From NCBI GenBank assembly GCA_037447655.1, contig JBBHKE010003455.1:93453-157452 (forward strand): 64,000 nt of DNA. Direction: 5' to 3'. The DNA is from Zygnema cylindricum. Its lineage: Eukaryota; Streptophyta; Zygnematophyceae; Zygnematales; Zygnemataceae. Of this stretch, positions 48,901 through 60,900 are shown in pieces. The notes under the pieces are model-generated. The model did not search any database. It was not told the DNA's origin and saw only the letters and a program-made list of their open reading frames with translations. The translations under genes were made by a program, and so were the position numbers. Within the stretch, counting starts at the first letter, position 1. Every line of letters begins with the position of its first letter.

Positions 48901-50282
48901 ATTAAAGTCATTCTTAAATTCGTACCCCATTTTCGATGTCCTTCCGCATATAAACATAAATGGGGATTTTCATTTTCTAATTTACAATTCGGGATTTTTT
49001 GACGAAAATGCATTTTTTCGGCTGCCCAAACTTGCGGGCTGTCAGAATCGAAATTTTCCGAATTTTCCGAACAAAAGTTTATCGAATACCACCAACTTCC
49101 GAAAGTCAAAAAAGGTTCGTCGGAATTATTTTCGAGTAAATTTTCGATCGTAGTCGACGGATTCTTTATGAAAAGAAACTCGTCATAATCGAAGTTAAAC
49201 GCCCATCTGAAAAGAGGGGCGACAAAAAAACGAACAACGAATAAAAATGAAAGAAGTACACGACGATAAAAAGCAAATAAAAAGTAGACAAATAAAAGCA
49301 GAAATGTTTTCAGCAATTATAAACAAAAAAGTACACAACAAAAAACTAAAACAGAAAAAGTACAAGACATAAAAACAGAAGACGTACAAGTAAAAAAAAA
49401 AAGCAAAAGAGAAAAAAAACAAAAAAAGTACACGACAAACAACTCCCGTCCCTCCTCGCTTGGTGAAAACTGTAAAGACTAGTGTTGTGTATCGGTAACC
49501 TTTTACTGATAATCGATATAATCAATATATGGGTAAGGAAATTATCACGATACTTTACCGATATATCGTTCCTATTCCGATAAAAAAATATCGCCATAAT
49601 TGACTTGACATTTAGAGATTTTTGTAAGGTTTCCTTGGCTTTTATGCCCTCATACCCTTTCCACAAAATGTCTTCAACCTTTGTATTTCTTTTCTTGTTT
49701 TCATTGCAAAGAAAGAAACTATTATAGACGTTAAGAATAAGATTTCTAATGATCGAAAGAGAGAAACGGATGAAATACTCTACAATAATATAAAACTTTG
49801 TCTACAAAGAAAACGCACACTAAATAGTAAAATACCGCTTATTGAATAAAGTTTCTCAGTTTTATGGCTAATACAATGCTGTCTCAGAATGTACCACTAA
49901 AGGACAAGGACCAATAAAAATGACCTTGAGCAAAGACAAAAAATCAAACAACTCTATTGTCCTATCCCCCTAAAAAAGCCAAGTACAACAAAATCAGTGT
50001 CTTGTCCTCCTCGTCCGACGGACACAATCCACAAAAAAACGAAATAAATGCCCCACAAAAGAACAAAAAAAAACCAAACAATACAGACCAATTTGTACCA
50101 TTTTTTCCTGACTACCCACAATAGACAACAAAAACTTGTATCTGCCAAAAAGGGAAAAAAAAAAAGCCCACGAAACTGTTGGATTGGCACGTGAATGCCG
50201 GTTCAATACGGGGTAGAATGTGATACGTCACACTTGAACCCGCCTAAAAAGAAATAGGTACGGACCCGCCAAGCTCTACATC
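45948..50282. other. AT-rich intergenic region without a supported gene
   Basis: It holds A/T runs (46420-46445), an ACGAAAC-rich stretch (47280-47540) and CT-rich text at 48495-48690. There is a GATATATCG-rich patch at 49495-49590. Open frames on both strands are composition artefacts. Confidence 0.6.
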
Positions 50283-50355
50283 GAGCTGGTGGCACAGTGG
50301 TTAGTGCGCTGACAGCTCAAGTCAGAGGTCCCAGGTTCGAGCCCTGGCCGGCTCA
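50283..50355 (+). tRNA. tRNA-like gene or tRNA-derived SINE head (73 nt), probably not functional
   Basis: It folds as a full cloverleaf: acceptor stem GAGCTGG with CCGGCTC (one G-T wobble), D stem GCAC/GTGC, anticodon stem CTGAC/GTCAG, and T stem CCAGG/CCTGG with loop TTCGAGC and discriminator A. The A box TGGCACAGTGGTTAG and B box GGTTCGAGCCC are intact. The anticodon loop AGCTCAA would give CTC (Glu), but position 33 is G where U is nearly universal. It does not resemble plant tRNA-Glu. A pseudogene or SINE head is therefore more likely than a working tRNA. Confidence 0.65.
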
Positions 50356-50416
50356 CTTTTCCCTAGTATGGGACATATCGAATCCCGGATTTCACGGAAA
50401 TCAACACAGCCAAGCC

Positions 50417-50593
50417 AAATTTTTCCAACATGTTTCCTATCGCTTCTTTTTGAGTTAGCCTTATTATTTTCTTTTCTCTATCTCTTTCAACTTGTATTCC
50501 AAGGATATATTTTGCCTCACCCAAATCTTTCATTTCAAATTGTGAATTAATAGCGTGTTTTACTCTAGCAATTCCTTCTTTGTTCCTACTAAA
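50417..50593 (-). pseudogene. Copia reverse-transcriptase fragment
   Basis: On the minus strand this reads FEMKDLGEAKYILGIQVERD, then KKIIRLTQKEAIGNMLEKF, about 59 residues. It matches the RT region of E1-E3 just downstream of the YVDD motif. It is isolated, with no LTR or other domains nearby, and starts about 60 bases from the tRNA-like fold. Confidence 0.85.
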
Positions 50594-50766
50594 ACCATTG
50601 TTTAATGTGGATAGCGGAAATATTTCCGTACAACGGGGCACCACACATCACATATTTGTATTTTAAATGGTTTTCTCCGCCATGGAAATGGGGTACAAAT
50701 GAGGTTTCACGGTAAACAGGAGTTAAGGAATCTTCTGGAAGAATGGCAGCTTCCGGAATATCTGCC

Positions 50767-51064
50767 CGAAAAAAAAGGAGAGGAATGGAGGGAGAGCGGA
50801 AAGGAGGAAAGGGGTTAGAGGGGAAGGGGAGGGAGAGAGGGATGGTGTGAGAGAAGGAGAGAAAGAAGAGGAGAGAGAGGAGACTACGGGGAGAGAGATA
50901 GAGAGGGAGAGTGGGAGCAGAGAGGGGAGAGAGGAGAGTGGAGGGAGGGAGAGAGGTATAGGGGGGAGGAGAGAGGAAAGAGAGGGGAGATAGGGGAAAC
51001 GAGAGGGAGGGAAAGGAAGAGGGAGAGAAAGAGAGGGGGAGAGAAAGAAGAGAGAGGAAGAGAG
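50767..51064. repeat. GA-rich tract
   Basis: A purine-rich plus strand of GAGAGG/GGAGGGA type. It has no coding value. Confidence 0.85.
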
Positions 51065-51171
51065 AAAAAGAACTCGCACTAACGGTCCTGAATACTTTTG
51101 GACATAGCTCCTTTCCCTCCCTCTCCCTCTCTACCACACTTTATCCCTCGTTCTCCTCTGACTCTTTCAAG

Positions 51172-51459
51172 GAGATGGAGAAGGATAGAGAGAGAGAGAG
51201 AGGGAGAGAGAGAGGGGGGAGGGGGAGAGAGAGAGAGAGAGAGGAGGGGGGAGAGAGAGGGAGAGGAAGAGGGAGAGGGAGGGAGAGGGATGGGAAGAGG
51301 GAGGGAGGGAGGGAGAGGGCGGGGGCGAGGGCGAGGGCGAGGGAGAGGGAGAGAGAGAGGGAGAGGGAGAGGGTGAGGACGAGGGAGAGGGAGAAGGAGA
51401 GGGAGTGGAAGAGGGAGAGGGAGTGAGAGAGGGAGAAGGAAAGGGAGAGGGGGGGGGGG

Positions 51460-51499
<40 letters not shown>

Positions 51500-51530
51500 A
51501 AGAGAAAGAGAGAGGAAGGGAAGAACAGAA
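51172..51530. repeat. GA/GGGAGA tract
   Basis: A long purine tract on the plus strand, with a short GGGCGA subarray at about 51317-51345. Confidence 0.9.
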
Positions 51531-51679
51531 GATGAGGAAAGGGAACAGAGAGGCAACCCACCTGGGTGCAGAGGGACCCGAAGGAGGAGCTCTCCTCTCC
51601 CTCCACCCCTTATGTCGTGACGGAAGTCACACTTTACTACAACCACCTCATAGTCCAATCCGTGACTCTCCTGGGGATG

Positions 51680-51842
51680 CCCCCTTATTACAGTGGCGGG
51701 TACCACCTCGGAGGGGGGCTCTCTGGGGGAAGGAGGGAGAGAGATTGAGAGGGGTGGCAAGGGAGAAACAAAAAAGGACCAGTCAGCTTGAGGGCTTTTA
51801 TTACTGTGGCGGTTACAAACATCTCTGGGGGAGAGAGAGAGA

Positions 51843-51925
<83 letters not shown>

Positions 51926-51987
51926 GGAGAGAGGGAGAGAGGGAGAGAGGGAGGGAGGGAGGGAGAGAGGGAGAGAGAGATAGGATA
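51680..51987. repeat. GA tract with duplicated flank
   Basis: A nearly pure (GA)n run at 51830-51915, then GAGG units to 51987. A diverged direct repeat, TTATTAC(A/T)GTGGCGG, lies at about 51686 and 51797. Plus-strand DNA at 51540-51720 is unique sequence with no recognised gene. Confidence 0.8.
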
Positions 51988-52383
51988 GAGAGAGATAAGG
52001 GGAGCAAAAAATGAAAACCCCTCCCTCCTCTCCCTCTCTCCTCAAAAGTTATCGCTTACCTCTCCTCCTCCTCCGGCCTCCACACGCATTCTTTCACGGG
52101 CTTCCTGAATTTTTTTTGCAAAGGCTTTGATGCCAGTCCCACCACAAATATTGTGGATGGGGAGTCACGGTAGGCACTGATCTCCCTCTCCCCCTCCCCC
52201 CCGTCACCCCAAACAAGTAAAAGCAGGAATTAACATGGAGTTACATCCCAATTTTTTTTTTCCGATTTTCATTGCATTTAAAGTGCAATTTAAACACGTT
52301 CAAAATGCATATTTATACCCATGTGCCTATATATATACACGTACACATGCATGTACACGCATATATATAGACGCACATATATA

Positions 52384-52498
52384 CATACACATTCTTTCTC
52401 TCTCTCTCTTTCTCTCTCTCTCTCTCAGTCTCCCTCTCTCTCTCTCTAAATACAACATATATATGTGTGTGTGTGTGTATGTGTGTGTGAGTACATAA
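52384..52498. repeat. CT then TG/TA microsatellites
   Basis: A (CT)n run followed by ATATATGTGTGTG simple sequence. ATATACAC-type repeats precede it at 52325-52390. Confidence 0.85.
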
Positions 52499-52694
52499 AA
52501 TAAAAGGGTTTTACCTGTATCTGACAAACAAATGTTGAGAATGTCCCATGGTAATAAACCCTTCTGATTCGAAGTCATTTTTAGTTTCTGAAAGTTTTAC
52601 AAGTTGATTTTCTTTCAATTTGATATCCAGCAGTTTTCGAGGAGTTAGAGAACCTTCGGAACCCAGATTTGATTTTTGTGAGCTCATAGTACCT

Positions 52695-52862
52695 GGAAAG
52701 AGAAAAAGGGAGAGAGGGCGTGAGAGAGGGAGAGAGAGAGGGAAGGAACGAGGGCGAGAGGGGAAAGGTAGGGGAGGAGAGCGCTGGAGGGAGGGAGGGA
52801 GGGAGGGAGGGAGGGTGGGAGGGAGTAAGGGAGAGAAGAAATAGAAAGTGAGGGAGGGGAAT
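52695..52862. repeat. GA/GGGA tract
   Basis: A purine-rich plus strand containing a perfect GGGA array near 52786-52815. Confidence 0.85.
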
Positions 52863-53029
52863 GACTGAGTGAGTGAACGGCCATGGGCGAGTGAGGAATA
52901 GAGGTTTTTTTTTCAGTGTGTAACTATTACGCATTTATTTTTAATTTATACATAATTCCAAATTTGGTCCCATTTAACAACACTAAATGTATCATCTCCG
53001 GTAAAATCACACACCAAATGTCCAACGTT

Positions 53030-53580
53030 CACTTTGTATATTATTTTCCAACTTCCAATTTTTGATTTTGATCAATTACAACAATACACTCACCATGTGT
53101 AATCTCACAAAAGAATGCCACAGCAACCTTTTTATTTTATGCCAAATGTGGCAATGTCCAAATATCAAAAGCTCAAAAGTAATTAATGCAATAAATGCAA
53201 TGACCAGTGTCCAATGCCCAAGGTCAAATTTTGAACGCCCAACGTCCAATGTTCCATATCTATTTTTCAATTTTCAATGTCCAATGTACAAAGCTCAGTG
53301 TCCAATGATCAGTGTCTAATTTTTTAATGTATAATATCCAAGATCCATTTCCAATGTCCAATGTCTAATGGTCAATGTTCTATGTTCATTTTTTTCAATG
53401 TCAATTGTCTAACGTACATTGTCCAATGTTTAGCAATGTTTAATGTCCAATGTCTAATGTTTAACTTTCAAATTTCAATATCCAATGCTCAATTTCCAAA
53501 TTTAATGTGCAATGCCTGATACCCAATTCCCAATTCCTATTTTTCCTTCCAAGGTTCCAAAATTCAATGTATAACTCTTT
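53030..53580. repeat. Degenerate TCCAATG minisatellite
   Basis: Dozens of short units built on TCCAATGT, CAATGTCTAATG and CAATTTCCAA fill about 550 bases without a fixed period. There is no coding capacity. Confidence 0.8.
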
Positions 53581-53861
53581 CAAATTCCATAGTTTTCACC
53601 TTTTCCCTCGATGTACTCTAGTGCGGATTGCGTTTTGTACGGAATCCGTACAGTCCACCCGAGACTGTCGCCTATCGTCTCGGGAAGTGAATGTGGGTCC
53701 ATTTTTTTCCCCTTTGCGCCAAGAAGACAAAAATACAATATGGAAGCCAAGAAAATAGTGTGGATTATTTGTCGTTTTCTGGGCCAAAAAAGTGGTTGAG
53801 ACATTTTGGGTTGAGGTAGAAAAACCGGTAATATGTACGGAATGTACGGATGTGTGAGGTA

Positions 53862-54083
53862 TCAGAGGGGGAGAGGAGGGAAGAACAGGGGGAAAAGACA
53901 GGCGGGAGGGAGAGAGAGACGGAGAGGGAGAGGAAGAGAGAGGGAAGGTGAGGGGAAAGGAAAGGGAGGGAGAGGAGGAGGGAAGGAGAGGTGAGGGAGA
54001 GGTGAAGGGCGAGATAGGGAGACAAAAAAGGAAGGGAGAGGTGAGGAAGAGAGGAAGAAAAGGAGTGGAGAGAGAGATCTTCC
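53862..54083. repeat. GA/GGGA tract
   Basis: A purine-rich plus strand, with no gene. Confidence 0.85.
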
Positions 54084-54157
54084 TCTATCCTTTTAAATAA
54101 TAATTAGTGTGGATTTTAGGATTACCCAATTTTGTACCCATTTCCCTTTTTCTCCTC

Positions 54158-54357
54158 TCTCTCTCTTTCAGTCTTTTCTTTTTTTTTAAGCCCTTTCAAT
54201 TTTTGGGAATTGACAAACTCGTCTCTCTTTCTCTCTCTCCCTCTCTCTCTCTCGCCCTCTCTCTCTCTCTCTCTCGCCCTCTCTCTCTCTCCCTCTCTCT
54301 CCCTCTCTCTCTCTCTCTCTCCCTCTCTCTCTCCCTCTCTCTCTCCCTCTCTCTCGC
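54158..54357. repeat. CT tract
   Basis: A pyrimidine-rich plus strand of CTCTCTCC type, ending at GCGATCGGTCGATGG. Confidence 0.9.
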
Positions 54358-54913
54358 GATCGGTCGATGGGTAGGTCGGTCGGTCGATCCGTCTAATATG
54401 AGAGGGAAAAGGAAAGGCAGCTTGAGAGAAGGGGGGAGCGAGAGTAGGGAGCGAGAGCTTGGAGAGAGGAGGGATAGTCCATTTTTCTTTTTCTTACTTG
54501 TTTTCTGGAAGGACCGCAGATCAAAACTCACCTGATGATGCTGTTCGTGTCTGGAGCCCATGAAATACACATTTTTCCTCTTAAACATCGGTTACAACTT
54601 CTAGTCTTTCTTAAGATTTTCTACGGTTTCTAAGGTTTTGTGTGGGATTAGAGGTTTTTAAGGGTTTTTAAGGCTTTTTCTGGCTTTTGTGGCTGCAGAC
54701 AAGCCGGTCTTGATAGTCTTTTCTAAACTCGAGGTTCGATTTGATTTAAAGAACTCTAAAAAGACAAAACCCGGAAAAACCAAACATACCCTAAACAAAT
54801 CCCTAAAAAATTATACAAAACCCCAACGAACCCTACAAAACCCTCAAAATCTTAAAAATTAGAAAACCTGAAGGAACGTTTTGAAACTTTGGCTTTTTGG
54901 ATGGGAGGTACAG

Positions 54914-57900
54914 CTTGCAACAGTGGTTTGAAACTAGTAAACATAAAAAATGTCCTGTGTGTCGATCTTCCTGCTCCAAAATATTCACTATTTACTTGTC
55001 ATCCGTTGGAACTGAAGACTGTTCTCAATCGAAAAGTTTACCCTCTGATTCGACCAATGATGTGCTGCCACGTCAGCAGGTGAGTCATATTCCATAAAGG
55101 AGAAAACCTACAACACTTCTCATCGTTGTTAGAGTTAATCACTCTAATTCGAGGGAGTGTTTTTTTTTTTTTTTTTTTTTTGACTCAAAATCATCTATTG
55201 GTAAATAATGCTGTTTAATTGAGTGGCCCACGATGAGGCACGTGGCAAAAACATAATTTGGTGTAGTCAACCAATGGTGTGAGCAGGTGAGCCAGTGTCC
55301 TTAAAGAAGAAAACCTATTTCAAGCGTAGAACACTTCCAATCGTTGTTGGAGTTAATAACTTAAACTAACTCCAAAAACTCTTATTGTTAGAGTGCATGT
55401 TTTTTCTGACTCAAAATCATAAATTAGTGTAAAGAACACTCTTTAGTGAAATGGCACTTAGTTATAACACTTTTTGAATATTGAGCCTCGTGGCAAAAAT
55501 ATAGTTTAGTGTAGTCAAACAATGCTATCTAGCCACGTCAGCAAGTGAGTCATTTTAAAGAAAGAAGGAAGCCTACAACACTTCTCGTCGTTTTTGGAGT
55601 TAAAACACTCTGATTCGTGGCATTGTTTTTGAATAACACTATTTAGCTAAGTGGCTCATAGTGCACCACGCGGCAAAACACAATTTAGTGTAGCTAATTC
55701 TAATTTTGTGTTATCGCTAATAGCTCACTAACTCTAATAGTGATGGGCGATGTCCTACTCCTTAAAGGCGGATTTAGTGTTAACTACACTAAATTGAGTA
55801 TTGCGACGTGCGCATTATAAGTTGCTCAAATAGTTTGTGTTATTAACACTAAATAATAATTTGGTAACAGGTCTTGAAACTCATTTTGTGTGTGTGTGTG
55901 TGTTTGATTCTTTTGTAGCACTTTGTCATTTATGTTTTTCGACAATTCCCTTCAATTTCAATCCAATTCAACAAGATTCAGTTTAATTTTACTAGCTTTA
56001 ATGTGCTTCATAAATTTTGCTGGTGATGAGAATCGGTACTTTAGGGTTTTTTAGAGTGTTTTACTGAGAATATAGGTTTTGCCCACATCCTCCCTGTTCA
56101 CAGCTAGACTGCCACTCCCAGCTTGTAAACCCACCAACCAACATTTTAAAGTCAGATTGTTAAGGTCAAAAGATTAAAGATCACTTGGTTTCAGGTTTTC
56201 ATTTTCGATTGCACCCTTCAAGAGTTAAGTGGTTTGTATCAAAATTAAGCTCACTTAGACTTGTAAAATGACATCCTTAATCTACAGTTAAGTGGTTTTA
56301 CTACAAATTAACCTTACTCAGACTTGGAAAATGGCATTTTTAATAAGGAATTAAATGGTTATCTCAAACTTAAGCTTACTTAGACTTTGAAAATGACATC
56401 TTTAATCAATAACTTCGTGGTTTTATTCAAACATAGCTTACTTGCTCTCATCTCTGTTTTTATTCTCCAGGATCAAACCATTGAAGTCACGAGACTTAAA
56501 CATGTGGTTAAATCATTGCAACGACAGGTAGACGAGTCTCTGCAAAAGTGTACCGAAAAAGATGAAAAGGTGAAAAAAAAACCGATCATCATCTTTCAAT
56601 GAGCGTTTTTTACTCCACGCCAATTTTTGTTTCTGAACCCGTTTTCTTCTTTTGCTTTTTCACTGGAAGCGAAACATGCTCTTTCTTTTTAACAGTTTTT
56701 CTATCACCTCCTCCCATTTCCAGGCTCTGAACCTGTAGCCCTATTCTTTGTTTTTTTCCTTGATTGTTACTGATTCCTGGTGAACATAGGAGCGCTCAGA
56801 TACCGGCCATCCGTTAAAAGAAAACAAAAATAAACGCTTTTTGGTTCGTTATGTCAAACATCAGTTAGTAGTGAGATTATGATCATCGAAAATTTTAGAT
56901 TGTGTGAAATCTCTGTTTTGACTGATTGAACAACTGACAAAAAAATATAATTTAATAATGAGATTATGGTAATTGAAGATTTGAAACTGTGTAAACTCTG
57001 GTTTAGCTTCATTTGATAGTGAGATTATAATTATTGCAAAATTAGAAATTGTGTGAATTCTCTGATTAAAGATAACTTACCAATGGGATTTTATTCATTG
57101 AAAATTTGGAAGTGTGTGTTATCTCTGATATGCAGATTGAGCAACTGACAAAAAAATATCATTTGGTAAATGAGATTATGATTATTGAAAACGTGATCCT
57201 GACTGTAACCTCTGATTAAAGATCATTTAATAACGAGATTATGATTGTTGAACATTTGAATTTCTGTACAATCTCTGAACATTTGATTTTGTGTGACCTT
57301 TGTTTGGCAGATTGAGCAACAGATAAAAAAGATCACCCGGGAATGAGATCATAATAACTAAATAACTATCATAATAATTTGATATTTTGTGTAATCTTTG
57401 TTTTGCAGATTGAGCGACAGGTAAAAAATATCACCTGGGAATGAGATCATAATAACTAAATAACTATCATAATAATTTGATATTTTTTGTAATCTTTGTT
57501 TTGCAGATTGAGCGACTGACGGAAGATTTGAAGGTGACTGAAACAGAAAAGCTGGAGGCTCTCAGATTGCACTCTGCCCTTCTCCAACAGACAGAAACCT
57601 CAAAACTTGTTTACAAAACAACAGTCGCAAAACTGGAATCTGTGCGTAAAAGAATTCATATTTCATTGCAGCCCTCTGATTCAGGGTTCTTTTTATTAAC
57701 TCTGATTCAGGATTTTTGATTTGCTCTTTTTTAGGGTTTTCTGGTTTATGGCCATCTGATTTTAAGATTTGTAAATTTCTTTCAAATTATCAAAACTAAT
57801 TTCCTTAACTATCTCTGTTTTTGTCTTGGTTTTTTTAAATTTTTGTATGTTTTGAGTAATTATAGCTTTTGTTTTAGTAGGGTTAATGCGCCCAATCCTC

Positions 57901-60900
57901 CGTGAATATTTCCATAGGAAACACTACACCGTGAATCGCTAGCGTTAATAACACTAATTCGGACCCCTAAACATAACATAGCTTGAATATTAGTATTTTT
58001 TTTTTTTTCTTAACGTTAGGTGGTTAAAAGCCGTCCTCGTCACTCGAACCTACATTAGAAGTAATAACACTAAAATACACCACACGTTATATATTTCTTA
58101 CTCGCACCATGTCCGGAAAACTAAAGGTCATTTGATGTTTTGTTTGTTGTGGTAAAGAATATGCGATACAAAAGATGGGAAGTATTAGAAGATTCGGCTT
58201 CGATAGAAGTTATCTCCTAATTAGAAATCTAGCTGTGTTTTAGAATACTGAAATCTAGAATTCTTTAGCCTGTTTTAGTATCTAGGATTCCGGTATTCCA
58301 GTTTGTCTTTTTCTGTCCAGTCAGTTTTATTCTACGTACCTCAGGTGTGATTAAAATCCGGTCAAAGATCTGCCTATAAATCTTGACCCCAGCTTTTGGG
58401 TGAAGGGTCAAGTGACTTTTCAGGTTAGGAAAGTTCCTCTAGTTTCCGAGAGGTCACTCTCGGGATATTTTCCTGCTTTCTATTTAAACTTGTTTTACCC
58501 TTTCATTTTCTATCAATCAAAAACTCTTTCAGGCTATCTGTCTTTCCACTCTATTTTCTGCTGTCATGTCTTCTCATGTAATAGGAAGTATACATTACAT
58601 CAACTTTTTGGATACTTTCCTTCAAAACAACTTACTTTTGTCAGTGCTGAGAGTGTGCTTACACAAAAGTTCACATAAAAACTTCCTCTTAGAGAAACAA
58701 TTAGATAAGTTGTTTCTTTTTTATCAGCATGAGAAAAAAACTTTTTCATATTTTGTTGTATTGTGAAAAGGTGACAACTAAGGCTTCTTTTTGCACTAGA
58801 CAAATCTTAAAGAAAATCATAAGTAAAATTTAAACTATCTGAACATTTTTTTTGCTTCTTGCAGGATCTCCATCAAGTTATTTCACAGAAAGATGATCTG
58901 GAGAAGAAGACAATGGAACTTGAGAAGATTATCGCAGAATCCAAAATGTGATGCCGTATTTATGATCTGTCCCCCCTTTCAAGTTCTGCCGAATGATGAA
59001 TGGCTGTGAAAGAAATATGTTTTTATTAGCAGTTTTCGGTGCTCGTTTCCTCTGGTAGGAACTCTCTAGTCTGTCTCACCTATTGTTCATGTACATACCT
59101 CTCATATTCAACTTTAAAAATATGCCGTTAAAATATTTCTAAACAGAATATGCCACTAAAATGTTTCTAAACTTTCAACACGGAGATACGCCATTAAAAT
59201 GTTTCCAAGCAAAGCATGCCGTTGACATGTTTCTGACTTTTTTTTGTTTTGGTAACCTTTTTTTGTTTCTTTGTTTTTGTTTTCCGTTGCTGTTTTATAG
59301 GAGTACAGATTCAAATGTTGACGAAGCAGAACTGGACCGCCTAGTCCAGTCATTGCTGAAGCATAGGCATTCGGAGAGTGTCATTCGTTCTCTCCAACAA
59401 TCTCTATTAGAACGAAACAGGTAATTTTTGAACTTTTGGCGGTTGCTTTAGTTACGAGTGGTCACAGTTTGAAATGACGAGAGAAAGGAGAACAAAACAG
59501 GTGTGTTCTTGCATTTTTGGTGGTTGCTTTTGGTATGAATGATTCCAGTTCAAACGATGAGAGAAAAAGAGAAAGAAAGATTGGGAAAGGCTTGCAAGCA
59601 AATGAGTTGTTGATTGATTGTTTATTGCACTTCACAAATGAGAGGCTCTATTCTCCGTATAGAAAAACATGAGAAGGCTGGTTTAAGCATCCTCATTAAG
59701 CAGGTTTGTAAGAAAAGCATGCGAAGGTACATTCAATCCACCTTCTCATGTTTTTCTTACAAATCTGCTTATGAGGTTGGTTAAATCAACGTTCTCATGT
59801 TTTTCTTGTGAGCCTGCTCATATGGTTAACCATCCTTATAAGAAAGACATGAGAAGGTTGATCTAACCGTTGTTATAAGGTTTTTTGTAACTGAATGGGC
59901 AGGATGTACAGAGAACTCGTTGGAAAATGCGATCAGCTTGGTTCTCAGCAAAAATTAACAGAGAAACGAAGTGATTTAGCAGTTAAGAGGATGAAGAAAT
60001 TGAAGGTACGCCTTTGACCGAAAATATTCGTTATTGATTTCTTTTGGAGTCAAAGCTAGACATTTGCTAGGTAACGACACTGCCTAATGCTATTAGAGTT
60101 AGTGAACTTATTAGAATTAAGTACATAAAATTGTGTTTTGCTGCGTGGCTCGTTATGGGCCACTTAACTCTAGAGTGTTATTAACACTAATTTACGATTT
60201 TGAGTCGGAAAAACACTCACTTGAAATAGAGTGATTAACTCTAGTAGCAATTGGCAATTTAGTTCAATACTGTATGGCGCCTAATTTAAATTACTTTTGG
60301 GTCACTTGTAAGTCATTCAGAAGGTTGACAAAATTCAAAGATGAGGATGATGAAGATGAAGATGATGATGAAGATGATGATGATGATGATGATGATGATT
60401 TGGTATTCAGAAACTCAAAACTTTTTTTTTATTGAAATATAAAAATCTTTATTAACATGGTTCCTCGATGAGTTGACAGTTTTTGACAATTCAAACCCAA
60501 TGTGCAGTCACAAGTGGAGTTTTTGGAGAAGGAGAACGCGAGGTTACTATCGCTCAAAACTACACCTGTTGTGACCCAAAAACCATTTTCAAAAGACAAT
60601 ACTGCCTCATCTTCCCTTGGACTTCACAAGGGAGATCAATGTCCTACACGTGGGAGGTCAAAAGACAAAGGCTTTAGCATTACCAACGATGGTTTTGGAG
60701 AAGTTCCTCTGTCAACAAAGGCATTTATGGATATTCCTAACCACTTTAACATTGTTGACGTCAGAAAAGATGGCCATAAAAGGAACAGGGAAATGGACGA
60801 AGAAGTGACAAACGGTGACGTTGAACATGGAAATGCGATCCTTTTCAATGAAGAGAAGCATTCCGGAGTATTGCTAACAGTTGATTCTCATTCGTTATTG

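Noticed and set aside
48612-49316. 234-residue open frame on the minus strand
   Set aside because: It overlaps CT-rich simple sequence, has no recognisable domain, and an equally long frame lies on the other strand.
51079-52045. Long Ser/Leu/Pro and Glu/Arg open frames (up to 292 residues)
   Set aside because: These are translations of GA/CT tracts, which are open in most frames.
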